Below, one piece after another: positions 37,701 through 46,787 of a stretch of 64,000 nt of DNA. The notes under the pieces were generated by a model that did not search any database, was not told where the DNA came from, and worked only from the letters and a program-made list of their open reading frames with translations. The first letter of the stretch is position 1, and every line of letters begins with the position of its first letter. Both the position numbers and the translations under genes were made by a program. This DNA comes from Sphaerospermopsis aphanizomenoides BCCUSP55 (GTDB lineage Bacteria > Cyanobacteriota > Cyanobacteriia > Cyanobacteriales > Nostocaceae). The stretch lies in the NCBI RefSeq assembly GCF_001586785.1, contig NZ_LUFH02000004.1, forward strand, positions 49,420 to 113,419, written 5' to 3'.

Positions 37701-38488
37701 CGGAGGAACAGAATTTTATTAAAAAACACGCTTTGGAATTAAAAGCGCAAGGTGTGGAAAATGCGTCTGCAAGATTGTTTTCTAATCCATCTGGTGATTT
37801 TGGTTCTTTGGTTAATGATAGGGTGGTTGATGGTAATTGGGAAAGTGGCGATGAGTTGGGTAAAACTTGGGAAAGTCGTAATGTGTTTAGTTATGGAAGA
37901 CAGGATAAAGGACAAGCTAGGCCGGAAGTATTGCAGACTTTATTAAAAACAAGCGATCGCATTGTTCAAGAAATAGATTCGGTAGAATATGGTTTAACTG
38001 ATATTCAGGAATATTATGCCAATACCGGAGGTTTGAAAAAAGCCGCCGAACAACAAAGCGGGAAAAAAGTTACAGCTAGTTTTGTGGAAAGTTTTTCTAA
38101 GGATACCACACCCAGAAATTTAGATGATTTATTAAGAATGGAGTACAGAACTAAGTTATTAAATCCTAAATGGGCTGAAGCAATGGCTAACCAAGGTTCT
38201 GGTGGTGCTTTTGAAATTTCCCAACGTATGACAGCGTTAATAGGTTGGGGTGGAACAGCAGATTTTCGAGATCATTGGGTTTATGATCAAGCCGCAGATA
38301 CTTATGCTTTAGATGCAGAAATGGCGGAAAAATTACGCAAAGCCAACCCGGAAGCTTTTAGAAATATTGTGGGGAGAATGTTGGAAGCATCAGGACGTGG
38401 TTTATGGAATGCTGATGGAAATAGGTTAGAAAAATTGCGTCAGTTGTATGAATTGAGTGATGAAGAATTGGAAGGAGTAACGGTTTAG
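34778..38488 (+). CDS. chlH: Magnesium chelatase H-subunit paralogue (ChlH/BchH family) with repeat-derived insertions
   Basis: I take ATG 34778 (MKRIVLIAG) as the start; a TTG 15 bases upstream is possible. The 1236-residue product is a ChlH/CobN-family large subunit, which holds protoporphyrin for metal insertion. Motifs include GGTENVAALFWILA, GFPPGYGAVGTAALLNVP, HFGMHGTVEWLPG, PYGRAGLYKEL and PTGRNIHALDPYRMP. It is about 90 residues shorter than the main cyanobacterial ChlH (about 1330), so it is probably a second copy. Two spots look inserted: residues about 224-236 (TREQGTGNREQ) from four GGGAACA heptamers, and about 789-803 (RRHEGSEGRREEERKE) from a GAAGGCACGAAGG-type repeat. Both are in frame. 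Confidence 0.88.
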   Translation: MKRIVLIAGFESFNADLYRKAAFLATSRCPELDIRVFSDRNISTNSDEVQAALQGADVFFGSLIFDYDQVLWLREHIVNIPIRLIFESALELMSLTKIGSFSIGDKPKGMPKPVKFILDKFSNGKEEDKLAGYISFLKIGPKLLKFVPVQKVQDLRNWLIIYGYWNAGGTENVAALFWILAEKYLDLKVGDIPEPIETPNMGLLHPDYQGFFTSPKLYLEWYKTREQGTGNREQVRGNFPVIGILLYRKHVITKQNYIPQLIKKFEDAGLIPLPIFINGVEGHVAVRDWMTTDYETQQRKQGNIETPSLSAEAVKVDAIISTIGFPLVGGPAGSMEAGRQIEVAKRILTAKNIPYIVAAPLLIQDIYSWTRQGIGGLQSVVLYALPELDGAIDTIPLGGLVGENIYLVPERVQRLINRVKNWVELRNTPPENRKIAIILYGFPPGYGAVGTAALLNVPRSLIKLLHALKAQGYTVGDIPEDGEDLIKQVKAADEELETWESNKPFPTNANTVNAKTLEKWLGYLQTSRIEKQWKYLTGSGIKTYGDEFNIGGVQLGNIWIGVQPPLGIQGDPMRLMFERDLTPHPQYAAFYKWLQNDFQADAVVHFGMHGTVEWLPGSPLGNTGYSWSDILLGNLPNLYIYAANNPSESILAKRRGYGVLISHNVPPYGRAGLYKELVNLRDLIAEYREDPEKNYVLKEGICKKIVDTGLEVDCPFDDAKRLGIPFTPENVRMFSSHAFDHYLVKLYEYLQVLENRLFSSGLHTLGEAPNQEELTGYLDAFFGEENEPRRHEGSEGRREEERKEIVSLLNQSTDELTNLLRGLNGEYIPPAPGGDLLRDGAGVLPTGRNIHALDPYRMPSPAAYERGREIAQKIIDQHLQEHKKYPETVAVLLWGLDAIKTKGESLAILLELVGAEPVKEGTGRIVRYDLKPLSEVGHPRIDVLGNLSGIFRDSFVNIIELLDDLFRRAADADEPEEQNFIKKHALELKAQGVENASARLFSNPSGDFGSLVNDRVVDGNWESGDELGKTWESRNVFSYGRQDKGQARPEVLQTLLKTSDRIVQEIDSVEYGLTDIQEYYANTGGLKKAAEQQSGKKVTASFVESFSKDTTPRNLDDLLRMEYRTKLLNPKWAEAMANQGSGGAFEISQRMTALIGWGGTADFRDHWVYDQAADTYALDAEMAEKLRKANPEAFRNIVGRMLEASGRGLWNADGNRLEKLRQLYELSDEELEGVTV

Positions 38489-38572
38489 AAAATTACAGAT
38501 GTAGGTTGGGTTAAGCAACGCGCAACCCAACCAAATGTTTTATCTAATAATCAGGTGACTTTAATCTAGGTT

Positions 38573-39136
38573 TCAAATTTGTAATTCAAACCCTGGTAAA
38601 ACATCTTCTCCAGAAAGTACAGCAGGAAGTTGGACAATTTCTACAGGTTTTCCAATTCTATAAATTTCTACTTCTTTATCTTGAGGATTAATTAACAAAC
38701 CCAAACGCAAACCATTGGCAATATATTCCTGCATTTTTTCTTGCAGGGTTTTAAGTCTATCGGTTTTTGATCTCAGTTCAATGATAAAATCTGGTGTAAG
38801 TGGGGGAAATTTTTCTCTTTCTTCTTCTGTTAATGCTTCCCAACGTTCTAATTTTATCCAAGCAACATCAGGTGAACGTTTTGCACCATTGGGAAGTCGG
38901 AATATTGTTGAGGAACTAAATACTATTCCTAGTTTTGTTTGGTGATTCCACAGACTGACTTTAAAATTTAAGTCAGATTCACTACGGCCGCTTTCTCCTC
39001 CTACTGGTGGCACAATAATTAATTCTCCCTGTGCGTTTAGTTCTAAGCTTACATCTTTATTGGCCATACAGAGTTGGTAAAACTGATCATCTGTAAGGCG
39101 AATAATTGGATCTAGGTTTAAGGTGACTGTGTTCAT
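38573..39136 (-). CDS. Uma2 family endonuclease-like protein
   Basis: The 187-residue PD-(D/E)XK-fold protein of the Uma2 (DUF820) family, very abundant in cyanobacteria. Signatures: SPDVAWIKLERWE, PPLTPDFIIELRSKTDRL with catalytic-type Asp-x11-Glu, MQEYIANGLRLGLLINP. Its substrate and role are unknown. A paralogue is at 47748. Confidence 0.85.
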   Translation of the reverse strand: MNTVTLNLDPIIRLTDDQFYQLCMANKDVSLELNAQGELIIVPPVGGESGRSESDLNFKVSLWNHQTKLGIVFSSSTIFRLPNGAKRSPDVAWIKLERWEALTEEEREKFPPLTPDFIIELRSKTDRLKTLQEKMQEYIANGLRLGLLINPQDKEVEIYRIGKPVEIVQLPAVLSGEDVLPGFELQI

Positions 39137-39253
39137 TTAACTACTCTTAGCCTTTAAGTAATATGTTTTTTTTTATGTAAAAACCTCAAGTAGATTTTTT
39201 CCGTTCTAATTTTCAAGGGTTATGGATATTACAATTTTATCAAGAATCATTTT

Positions 39254-39664
39254 TTAAAATAATTCTATTATACAATCTCTCAATATTTCTATCAAATCTT
39301 CCTTACTCATCTTATCATCAGCAACCCGCATTGTTAATTGATATGCTTCCTCTGGTGTCAAATTCAATTCATAATCATTGATATTTAAAAACGTCACCAT
39401 GACATCAAAAGCAGTACGTTTGTTACCATCTACAAAAGCGTGATTTTTACAGATGTGAAATAAATACGCTGCTGCTTGTTCATAAATTGTCGGATGTAAT
39501 AGTTCTCCCCCAAAACTTGCTTGAGGCTGATAAATTGCAGAGTCTAATAAACCTTCATCGCGGATACCAAATAACCCACCATAAAGGTTAATCTGCTTTT
39601 TATGTATACTTAATACATCTTCTTTATTAACGAATTCAGGATTATGCCAGTTTTCTATACACAT
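39254..39664 (-). CDS. doc: Doc-type Fic-fold toxin
   Basis: The 136-residue product has the Doc family core. HAFVDGNKRTAFDVM is the Fic motif HxFxxGNKR, which in Doc phosphorylates EF-Tu. GIRDEGLLDSAIYQP is the conserved N-terminal segment. It overlaps the preceding 206-residue gene by 23 bases. A usual antitoxin (Phd, about 75 residues, AbrB or ribbon-helix-helix) is not found next to it, so this locus may use a different partner. Confidence 0.88.
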   Translation of the reverse strand: MCIENWHNPEFVNKEDVLSIHKKQINLYGGLFGIRDEGLLDSAIYQPQASFGGELLHPTIYEQAAAYLFHICKNHAFVDGNKRTAFDVMVTFLNINDYELNLTPEEAYQLTMRVADDKMSKEDLIEILRDCIIELF

Positions 39665-40262
39665 AATCCCATTTTTTTGTAGATGCTAAAGAAATCAGCA
39701 TAGCTTCTGATTCTTGGGGAATATTATTTTCCTTGTTGAAAGCTTTAGCTTCTTCTTCAGTTACTAACCGAGTTCGTAAACTAAATTTGATGAGTGATTG
39801 CATTAAATTTCTAATTGTTTCTTCAAAAATATATTTTTCCTGCTCTGAGTATGAGCTAGATGCACGTTGATTTTCAATTATATTGTATGTACTGTAAACA
39901 TATTCAAGTAGTATTTTGAAGATTCTTTTACCATAAGCAATAAACATAAAGTCCCAATATTGATCCAAAATGTCTTTAAACCCCAAAATGTATCTAACAA
40001 AAAGTAGAATTGATAATTCATTCTGTTGTTCTTTTACCTTCACAACTTCAGCCAGCTTCATAAATTTATTAAGCTTGTATAGCAAATTTATCACTTCATC
40101 TTGAAACTGACTCAGAGTTATTTGCCGACTATTTGCTAACTCTAAAATCTCAGCCATCACTTCATCTTGCGGATTAGCATCATTTAAGCATCTTTCCAGG
40201 ACTTTTATCCTTTCCTGAATACTGTCAATTATCTCCTGTGGGAATGTAAAGCTGTATAGCAT
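39642..40262 (-). CDS. Helical protein of unknown function paired with Doc
   Basis: The 206-residue, mainly helical protein overlaps doc by 23 bases. No domain I recognise is present. Residues about 1-75 are charged helices (LERCLNDANPQDEVMAEILELA), 88-130 contain more hydrophobic aromatic helices, and the C-terminus (AMLISLASTKKWDYVYRKLA) is basic. The tight overlap suggests co-translation with the toxin. It may be an antitoxin of a new type, or an unrelated gene. Confidence 0.6.
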   Translation of the reverse strand: MLYSFTFPQEIIDSIQERIKVLERCLNDANPQDEVMAEILELANSRQITLSQFQDEVINLLYKLNKFMKLAEVVKVKEQQNELSILLFVRYILGFKDILDQYWDFMFIAYGKRIFKILLEYVYSTYNIIENQRASSSYSEQEKYIFEETIRNLMQSLIKFSLRTRLVTEEEAKAFNKENNIPQESEAMLISLASTKKWDYVYRKLA

Positions 40263-40396
40263 TGATTTACTTACCTGGCGATATTTTCCACTACCTTAAA
40301 TCTACCTTAACCCAAAAACACGAGCGTATAACTTAAATCTTCGCTTAACTAAATTTACAATTCTTCATAATCATAGATAAAAACCAATCATCATAT

Positions 40397-40981
40397 ATGC
40401 TTTCAGTCAATACACCTTCTAAAACTAGACAAAATTCCGCATTTAAACACCTAATGTCTATCCATTGGTGGATGTCAATTGGTTATTTAATTTTATTTGT
40501 GACTGGAACATTAATGGCCAGGTTGCCAAGAGAGGTTTTTATTCGTCCCTCTCTATATGATTTTCACAAATCAATCGGCGCTTTAACAATGGCGGTTCTC
40601 ACTTGGCGAATTTTGGTATTGTTGCGGGTTTGGTGGCGCAAATATACAAAAAGATTTCCTAAATTTACCCCAGAATGGTTAAAAACTGTCGCCCTACATA
40701 CCAGTTTATATATCTTTATGTGGGTTGTTCCTGTTACGGGTTTTTTGCTTTCTAATTCTTTTAAAAGTAATAATGTCAAAGTTTTTGGTATTCTTTTACC
40801 TGATATATTTCCCCAAAATTCGGCAATGGTAGAAATCGGTAGAAGTTTGCATTTTTGGTTAGCTTATGCTTTTTTGGCTTTTATTATTTTACATACAATC
40901 CAACAGCAAAAAGTCGTGCGATCGCTGTGGCGTAAATTTGTAAAACTTATTAATTTTCAAAAGACTTTATCCAGTGATTAA
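40397..40981 (+). CDS. Cytochrome b561-type membrane protein
   Basis: The 194-residue protein has four membrane helices with haem-ligand-like His in HWWMSIGYLILFVTG, DFHKSIGALTMAVL, HTSLYIFMWVVPVTG and HFWLAYAFLAFIILH. It fits the di-haem cytochrome b561 family (bacterial, ubiquinol or superoxide:quinone oxidoreductase-like). The redox partner is unknown. Confidence 0.85.
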   Translation: MLSVNTPSKTRQNSAFKHLMSIHWWMSIGYLILFVTGTLMARLPREVFIRPSLYDFHKSIGALTMAVLTWRILVLLRVWWRKYTKRFPKFTPEWLKTVALHTSLYIFMWVVPVTGFLLSNSFKSNNVKVFGILLPDIFPQNSAMVEIGRSLHFWLAYAFLAFIILHTIQQQKVVRSLWRKFVKLINFQKTLSSD

Positions 40982-41133
40982 ACAAAAGTATTCAGAAATC
41001 AGCATCATTTGACTTCTGAATACCTTCATTTACAACAGATTCCTAGTGCAGGTACAAACTTTAATTGCACAGCCTTGCATTAAGAGGTTTTTATTGCTGA
41101 ATGCTGACTGCTGACTGCTGATAGCTACTGTAA

Positions 41134-41427
41134 TTATTTTTCATGTTCTTGCTGATGATTATTGGTGTGCTTATCAACTTCCAATAATTTGGATATAAAC
41201 ACATCAGGTTTACGACTAATCACAGATAAAACCTTATCAATAGCAACTACTTCACTGATTTTGACAACTCTTTCCCACAAAGTATCTTCCTCTGTCTCTT
41301 TGTTGTGAGTTCTGTGTTTAAACCACAACAATTCATCTGTAACTTTGATAATTGTGCCAAAATACCATTTATCTCTCATTAATAACCATATTTCTTGATC
41401 TACGTAGGTTTGTAGAATTGATTTCAT
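41134..41427 (-). CDS. Small conserved protein with Sm-like beta strands
   Basis: The 97-residue product has no Cys or membrane segment. Its strand pattern EIWLLMRDKWYFGTIIKVTDELLWFKHR resembles Sm/Hfq-like or SH3-like barrels, but I cannot assign it. The C-terminus is charged and His-rich. Its stop lies at the edge of a CTGACTG-type repeat (41103-41128). Confidence 0.55.
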   Translation of the reverse strand: MKSILQTYVDQEIWLLMRDKWYFGTIIKVTDELLWFKHRTHNKETEEDTLWERVVKISEVVAIDKVLSVISRKPDVFISKLLEVDKHTNNHQQEHEK

Positions 41428-41585
41428 AATACCTGAGATAATGAAAAGTTATTGGGCTACATAGTATGCTGTTATAAAAGAATAATACAATTGTAAATAT
41501 ACGGAATCTAAAGATAGATTTTTATGTTCTATCCAGCACCAAAAAATTAGTAACTAGACTGCGTAGAAAGTAAAGCCTTGCTGGA

Positions 41586-44500
41586 TTAGAAATTTCTTTG
41601 GACTAATTGTGCAACAGCCGCCGCTAAAGCATCTGGTTCTACAGGTTTGGATATATGCATTTGAAATCCTGCGGCGATCGCCTGTTGTTGTGCAGACTCT
41701 CCAGCAAATGCTGTCAGCGCAATGGCTTTCGGCATACTTGCATCCTTCTTAATTACTCCTGGAATTTCTGCACCTGTGTTTGACGACCAAACCCTAATTT
41801 TTCTTAATAATTCATAACCATCCATATCTGGCATTCCAATATCAATCACCAAAACATCAAATTTTGACCTTACCCACATTTGCAATGCTGCCAATGCTGA
41901 TGTAGCTGTGGTGACGGTTGCACCATACAATTCCAACACAAATTTCACAAAATCTAGTAAATCAGCATCATCATCCACAACTAAAACTTTAATCCCATTT
42001 AAATTGATAGATTCATCTTCACACTGATGCTCGGTGACTATTTCTGGCCAAGAAGATATTAATGGTAGTTTCACAGTCAAAGTTGCCCCCTGTCCTTCTC
42101 CTGGACTATCTGCTTCCACAGTGCCACCATGTAACTCTACCAAATGGCGAACTATTGCTAGTCCCAACCCCAGACCGCCAAATTTTCTGGTAGTTGAACC
42201 ATCCTCTTGTCGGAAGTGTTCAAATATATGAGGTAGAAAATCGCGGCTAATACCTTTACCTTCATCACTAACTGTAATATGAGCCATTGAACCAAATTGC
42301 TCTAGCTTTACTTCTACCCGTCCACCTTCAGGTGTAAACTTAATCGCATTAGATAAAAGATTCCAAACAATTTGTTGCAAGCGAACCGCATCACCTCTAA
42401 TTTTTCCTACATTCTTTTCTAGTTGGCTTTTAATCACAACATTTTTAGCAGCAGCAGTCAAATTCACCGTTTCCAATGCTGAGAGAATTACATCTGCCAA
42501 ATGAACTGTAGTTATATTCAGAGTTAGCTTTCCTCGCAAAATCCTGGACACATCCAGCAAATCGTCAATTAGGTCAACCTGCAATTTTGCATTACGCTCA
42601 ATACTTTTTAGGGCTTCATCAGTTTTAACTTTGTCCAGTTTGCCAGTTTTCAGCAGTTGAGACCACCCCAGAATAGGATTAAGTGGGGTACGAAGTTCGT
42701 GGGAGAGAACAGCCAAAAACTCATCTTTGATGCGATTTGCTTTTTCAGCAGCTTCACAAGCTGCTTGCTTTTCTTGTAGAACATTCCGTAATGCTTCCTC
42801 TGCCCGTTTGTTGTCATCAATATCAGTACAAGAACCAAACCATTTAATAATCTGTTCCTTGTCATTACGTAGAGGAAAAGCTCGACCGAGATGCCAGCGA
42901 TATTGTCCATCACTAGCACGACGAAAACGGTACTCAATTTGATAATCTTTACCTGTGCGAACCGACTCACTCCAAATATCCACACACAACTGCACATCGT
43001 CGGGATGTATTATAGCTTGCCAGCCCCAACCTTGAGTTTCCTCCAAATTCATACCCGCGTACTCGAACCAGCGTTGGTTGTAGTAGTCTACCCAACCATC
43101 TGGTTTGGCAGTCCAGAATATCTGCGGCATAGTATTTGCCAAAGTGCGGAAGTTTAACTCGCTTTCTCGTAAAGCTTCCCTGGCTTGGATATGGTCTGTA
43201 ATGTCCGTATTAGTGCCGTACCATTTAACAATTTGTCCCTGTTGATCTCGCAAAGGACGTGCTTGTCCCAAAATCCAACGGTACTCTCCACTTCCAGAGC
43301 GCATCCGAGTTTCTACTTCATAGTCACTCCCGCTTTGCACCGTTTTATCCCACAGTTCTTCTACCTTTGGTAAGTCTTCTGGGTGAATAATTTGCTCCCA
43401 CCCATCAGTTTTAAGTTGTTCTTGCGTCTTGCCTGTGAAGTCACACCATCGCTGATTATAATAATCAACATGACCATCCGGTTGTGCTGTCCATACCTGT
43501 TGGGGAATAGTTTCCGTCATCAATCGCAATTGATATTCACTTTGTTGTAAAGCCAGTTGCCATCTTTGACGTTCAATTGCTACACCTGCTAGATGAGATG
43601 CTCTTTCAATTAGTTGCCGTTCTGATGCTTGAGGAATACGAATTGTCGGATAGTACAGTGCAAACGTTCCTAAAACATGGCCTTGACTATCAAAAATAGG
43701 CGTAGACCAACAAGCTTTCAGGTTGTTAGTCAATGCCAAATCACGGTAATTTACCCATTTGCGATCGCTGGCGATGTCTGAGACAATTACTGTCTGTTTG
43801 ATATAGGCAGACGTACCACAACTGCCGACATCTGCACCTACGGGAACACCATTCTTTAATGCTTGAATATATTGTTCCGGCAAGCTAGAACTTACGCCGG
43901 GATAAAGTTTTGTTCCCGAATCATCGAGTAACATGATGGAACAGAAAACCCCAGTTAACTGCTCCTCTATTGACTGAGCTAACTTTTTGAGAATCACAGA
44001 CAGAGAATTACCCGTAGCAATCAATTCCAAAATATGGTTTTGCATGGATAAGAAAGCTTTGGTGCGATTTTCAGATGTAGGTTTTACAACTGGCTGCTCT
44101 AGCTTTTGCTTATCAGTATGTGATGAAATTGGTGTAGCTTGATTGAGTTTCCCGTTTGTGATTATTTGTTTATTGTTTGTAATACAAGCACCACTCCTAG
44201 ATTGTTGGCGTTTAACTGCTGTAATGTCAGTAAATGTGGTGACAACTGCATAAGGAATAGAGTTGTTCGCTTGAAATAAAGGCTGGGAATTTACCAATAA
44301 CCAAACTAGCTCACCAGTCGGTTGACAAACTCCCATAATCATGTTTTTGCATGGCTTACCCGTTTGTAAACTAACTATAGATGGAACAGTTTCTGGCGTA
44401 AAAATTGATCCATCCTCATGCACAATTTGCCAGGGAGATTGAAAGGGATTTTTTCCCAGTATTTGCTCAGTTGTATATCCAAGTATTCTTTGGGCAGAAA

Positions 44501-44636
44501 CATTACACGCCTGGATAGTGGTATCAGCAAGCTGGAAAATCATACCTTCTTCAGTACAATTAATTTCCTGGTCCTGTTGGTGCATTACTGATAATTCGGC
44601 TGCAATTTGCTCCTGGTAATTATTCTTGCCTTGCAT
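41586..44636 (-). CDS. Hybrid histidine kinase: PAS-GAF-PAS-PAS-HisKA-HATPase-REC
   Basis: The 1016-residue sensor has an N-terminal PAS (about 25-140), a GAF domain (about 200-360, with CSIMLLDDSG and GSCGTSAYIKQTV), and two PAS/PAC units (about 365-490 and 490-620, with QVWTAQPDGHVDYYNQRW and QIFWTAKPDGWVDYYNQRW as duplicated pieces). HisKA follows with ELRTPLNPILGWS after the phospho-His, then HATPase (NLLSNAIKFTP, GLGLGLAIV). A C-terminal receiver (VLVVDDDADLLD, IDIGMPDMDGYE, and a Lys motif HISKPVEP) completes it. No membrane segment is seen, so it is cytosolic. Its signal is unknown. Confidence 0.93.
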   Translation of the reverse strand: MQGKNNYQEQIAAELSVMHQQDQEINCTEEGMIFQLADTTIQACNVSAQRILGYTTEQILGKNPFQSPWQIVHEDGSIFTPETVPSIVSLQTGKPCKNMIMGVCQPTGELVWLLVNSQPLFQANNSIPYAVVTTFTDITAVKRQQSRSGACITNNKQIITNGKLNQATPISSHTDKQKLEQPVVKPTSENRTKAFLSMQNHILELIATGNSLSVILKKLAQSIEEQLTGVFCSIMLLDDSGTKLYPGVSSSLPEQYIQALKNGVPVGADVGSCGTSAYIKQTVIVSDIASDRKWVNYRDLALTNNLKACWSTPIFDSQGHVLGTFALYYPTIRIPQASERQLIERASHLAGVAIERQRWQLALQQSEYQLRLMTETIPQQVWTAQPDGHVDYYNQRWCDFTGKTQEQLKTDGWEQIIHPEDLPKVEELWDKTVQSGSDYEVETRMRSGSGEYRWILGQARPLRDQQGQIVKWYGTNTDITDHIQAREALRESELNFRTLANTMPQIFWTAKPDGWVDYYNQRWFEYAGMNLEETQGWGWQAIIHPDDVQLCVDIWSESVRTGKDYQIEYRFRRASDGQYRWHLGRAFPLRNDKEQIIKWFGSCTDIDDNKRAEEALRNVLQEKQAACEAAEKANRIKDEFLAVLSHELRTPLNPILGWSQLLKTGKLDKVKTDEALKSIERNAKLQVDLIDDLLDVSRILRGKLTLNITTVHLADVILSALETVNLTAAAKNVVIKSQLEKNVGKIRGDAVRLQQIVWNLLSNAIKFTPEGGRVEVKLEQFGSMAHITVSDEGKGISRDFLPHIFEHFRQEDGSTTRKFGGLGLGLAIVRHLVELHGGTVEADSPGEGQGATLTVKLPLISSWPEIVTEHQCEDESINLNGIKVLVVDDDADLLDFVKFVLELYGATVTTATSALAALQMWVRSKFDVLVIDIGMPDMDGYELLRKIRVWSSNTGAEIPGVIKKDASMPKAIALTAFAGESAQQQAIAAGFQMHISKPVEPDALAAAVAQLVQRNF

Positions 44637-44796
44637 TGTCTAATTTTCAAGGTTTGAAGTGTATTTTTTCCGAATTCTCATCATTTTATCTATCAATTAG
44701 CCATGCTCAATCTTACTTTAATACTAATCTCAAATCTGGCTAATTACTGTTCATAAGTTTGGTATAGTTTGTCTTTGCTATTCCCAATTACCAATT

Positions 44797-44953
44797 ACCA
44801 ATTACCCAATACTGTTCGGTGAAGAGTTTTTGTAGGTTGGGTCCAAAGAAAGCGCAACCCAACAAAAGTCTGTAAGTGTTGGTTTTCCTAACGTTAACCC
44901 AACCTACCTGATTTAATGTTTTTAGCTTAACCGACAAGTATTGATCCATTACC
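44797..44953. mobile_element. MITE family B, copy 1
   Basis: The element (44807-44943) begins CAATACTGTTCGG and ends CGACAAGTATTG. Internal AGGTTGGGT and AACCCAACCTACC can pair. The flanking decamers ACCAATTACC and ATCCATTACC match in 8 of 10 positions, which fits an aged 10-bp duplication. It lies in the 451-base gap before the CCA gene; the rest of the gap is AT-rich with an AATTACC array. Confidence 0.72.
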
Positions 44954-45087
44954 TATATATTTGTATCCAGATGATAGACTTTTGGCCGTCTGTCATATCA
45001 CTATCATAGTGAATGGAAATTTCTTTTGATTTTAATTTGAAACTCTTTGTTACCAAACTAAACTCAAGCCAATTCAAGATTCCCCAA

Positions 45088-46359
45088 CTAACCGCCCACA
45101 AACTGCTTGGCAAATTCTATCGCTGCTTCTGGTGTGGAAACTTTTCCCTCTGCTTGGGCGATAGCGATTTCACTTAAAATTTTTCCTACTAGTGGTGAAG
45201 CCGGAATATTTAGTGCTATAATCACCTCTTTACCACTCACTAACGGTGAGGGGTGAGCTACCAGATCATCAGGGTTCAGGTAACGGTTGATTAAGGGTGT
45301 ATAAACCCCTAGCGGATTATCGCCAGACATCGCCTCTATGATCATATCATCTGCCAAAGCAAAGGTAATTGTAGTAGTAAATGCAACTCCTACGTCCTGA
45401 AATAAAAAATACTGTTCTCGTAGAGAAAGATTAGTTCTTTTGAACTGCGGGAACAGTCGCAGGGCGGTAACAACACCACGAATTTCTACACGGCTGTAAG
45501 TATTTTCCTGGAGTTGAATTTCTGCAATTTCTAGATTTTGATCAACAAGACAAGCTAGTTTAGCAATACCTAGCCAAGTGGTTTTGACGGTATCACGGAC
45601 ATATTGCTGTAGTTCTTCTCCTAATTGTGGGTAATTTTTGTTAATTAAACTGGCAGCTTGATCAACTGCGGCTAATTTTAGTAAACTATCACGGTTAGCA
45701 TGGGGGAATAAATAAGTTAATAAACCGTCTTGCCAAGCATTAGTTAGCCAAGGCGTACCCTGAGAACTAGCTAAGAGATAACCAATTTCTACCCGTACTC
45801 GTTCGGATGCAACTTTACTAATCTCTGCTGCTAAGGTGCGAATAGTAGTTTGGGTTAATGGTTCTATGGTAAAGCTCAGTTGAGCCGCTTGACGATAAGC
45901 CCGCATTAATCGCAAAGGGTCATCTTGCAAATTAGCGGGTGATATCATGCGTAATGTACCAGTTTCTATGTCTGCACAACCTTGGAGAGGATCGATAATT
46001 TCTTGAGTATGGGGATTATAGGCGATCGCATTAATTGTAAAATCTCTTCTGTGCAAATCAGTTAATAAACTGTCTCCTTCCTGTTGGGCAAAATCAGCAG
46101 TAGCATGGGGAAAAACCACACGGGCAATTTTTCTTTCTGCATCAAGTAAAACAAAACCAGCTTGATAATGTTTGGCGATCGCCCGTGCCACTTTTACCGC
46201 ATCATCTGGGATAATAAAATCTAAATCTAAATATTCCCGACTTCTACCCAAAATCGCATCTCGTACCGCACCACCCACCATATAAGCTGGTTGTGGCAAC
46301 CATTCCAAACTAAAAGGCCAATTTTTGGCATCTAAACGATCAACAATTAAATTATTCAT
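45088..46359 (-). CDS. cca: CCA tRNA nucleotidyltransferase
   Basis: I start at ATG 46359 rather than the TTG 15 bases upstream. The 423-residue class II enzyme adds or repairs the 3' CCA of tRNA. It has GGAVRDAILG with the DLDFIIP metal aspartates, RRDFTINAIAYNP, and QDDPLRLMRAYRQAAQLSF of the nucleotide-binding region. The length is a little short of some class II enzymes but complete. Confidence 0.92.
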   Translation of the reverse strand: MNNLIVDRLDAKNWPFSLEWLPQPAYMVGGAVRDAILGRSREYLDLDFIIPDDAVKVARAIAKHYQAGFVLLDAERKIARVVFPHATADFAQQEGDSLLTDLHRRDFTINAIAYNPHTQEIIDPLQGCADIETGTLRMISPANLQDDPLRLMRAYRQAAQLSFTIEPLTQTTIRTLAAEISKVASERVRVEIGYLLASSQGTPWLTNAWQDGLLTYLFPHANRDSLLKLAAVDQAASLINKNYPQLGEELQQYVRDTVKTTWLGIAKLACLVDQNLEIAEIQLQENTYSRVEIRGVVTALRLFPQFKRTNLSLREQYFLFQDVGVAFTTTITFALADDMIIEAMSGDNPLGVYTPLINRYLNPDDLVAHPSPLVSGKEVIIALNIPASPLVGKILSEIAIAQAEGKVSTPEAAIEFAKQFVGG

Positions 46360-46445
46360 TGTAATAAAAATCAATCCACCAACTAATGCTTAACATTTTT
46401 CCGTAAGCTACATTAACTATAAAGGTTCCTGGAGTTGGTTCTATT

Positions 46446-46694
46446 ATGTGTATTTGCGTCAACTGCCACTATGTAGACCGTTGTGTAACCTACAATGCTG
46501 TAGAAACTCAGCATCAACAACCCCACTTGACCGAAACCCCAGATTTTGATCCCAACGAACCTTCCATTAATGTCAATATTCGCACAAAAGGCGAAATAAT
46601 TGAAATGGAATGGGATGTAGTTGGTTGTCTCAGCTTTAAACAAGAAATGGGTAAATGGGCTAAATTGCGTCCCGGTGAATTAGTACCAACCTAA
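46446..46694 (+). CDS. ycf34: Ycf34-like Fe-S protein
   Basis: The 82-residue Ycf34 family protein has the Cys motif CICVNCHYVDRC (C2, C4, C7, C13) and a later Cys in DVVGCLSF. The family is conserved in cyanobacteria and plastids and binds an Fe-S cluster linked to photosynthetic electron transport. It is divergent from cca. Confidence 0.85.
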   Translation: MCICVNCHYVDRCVTYNAVETQHQQPHLTETPDFDPNEPSINVNIRTKGEIIEMEWDVVGCLSFKQEMGKWAKLRPGELVPT

Positions 46695-46787
46695 ATTTGA
46701 GATTTGAGATTTGAGATTTGATATTTTGTTTGGTTTCAATTTGTAGAGATGTTTCCTAAAATGTCTCTACATTATATTTGTGTAATT

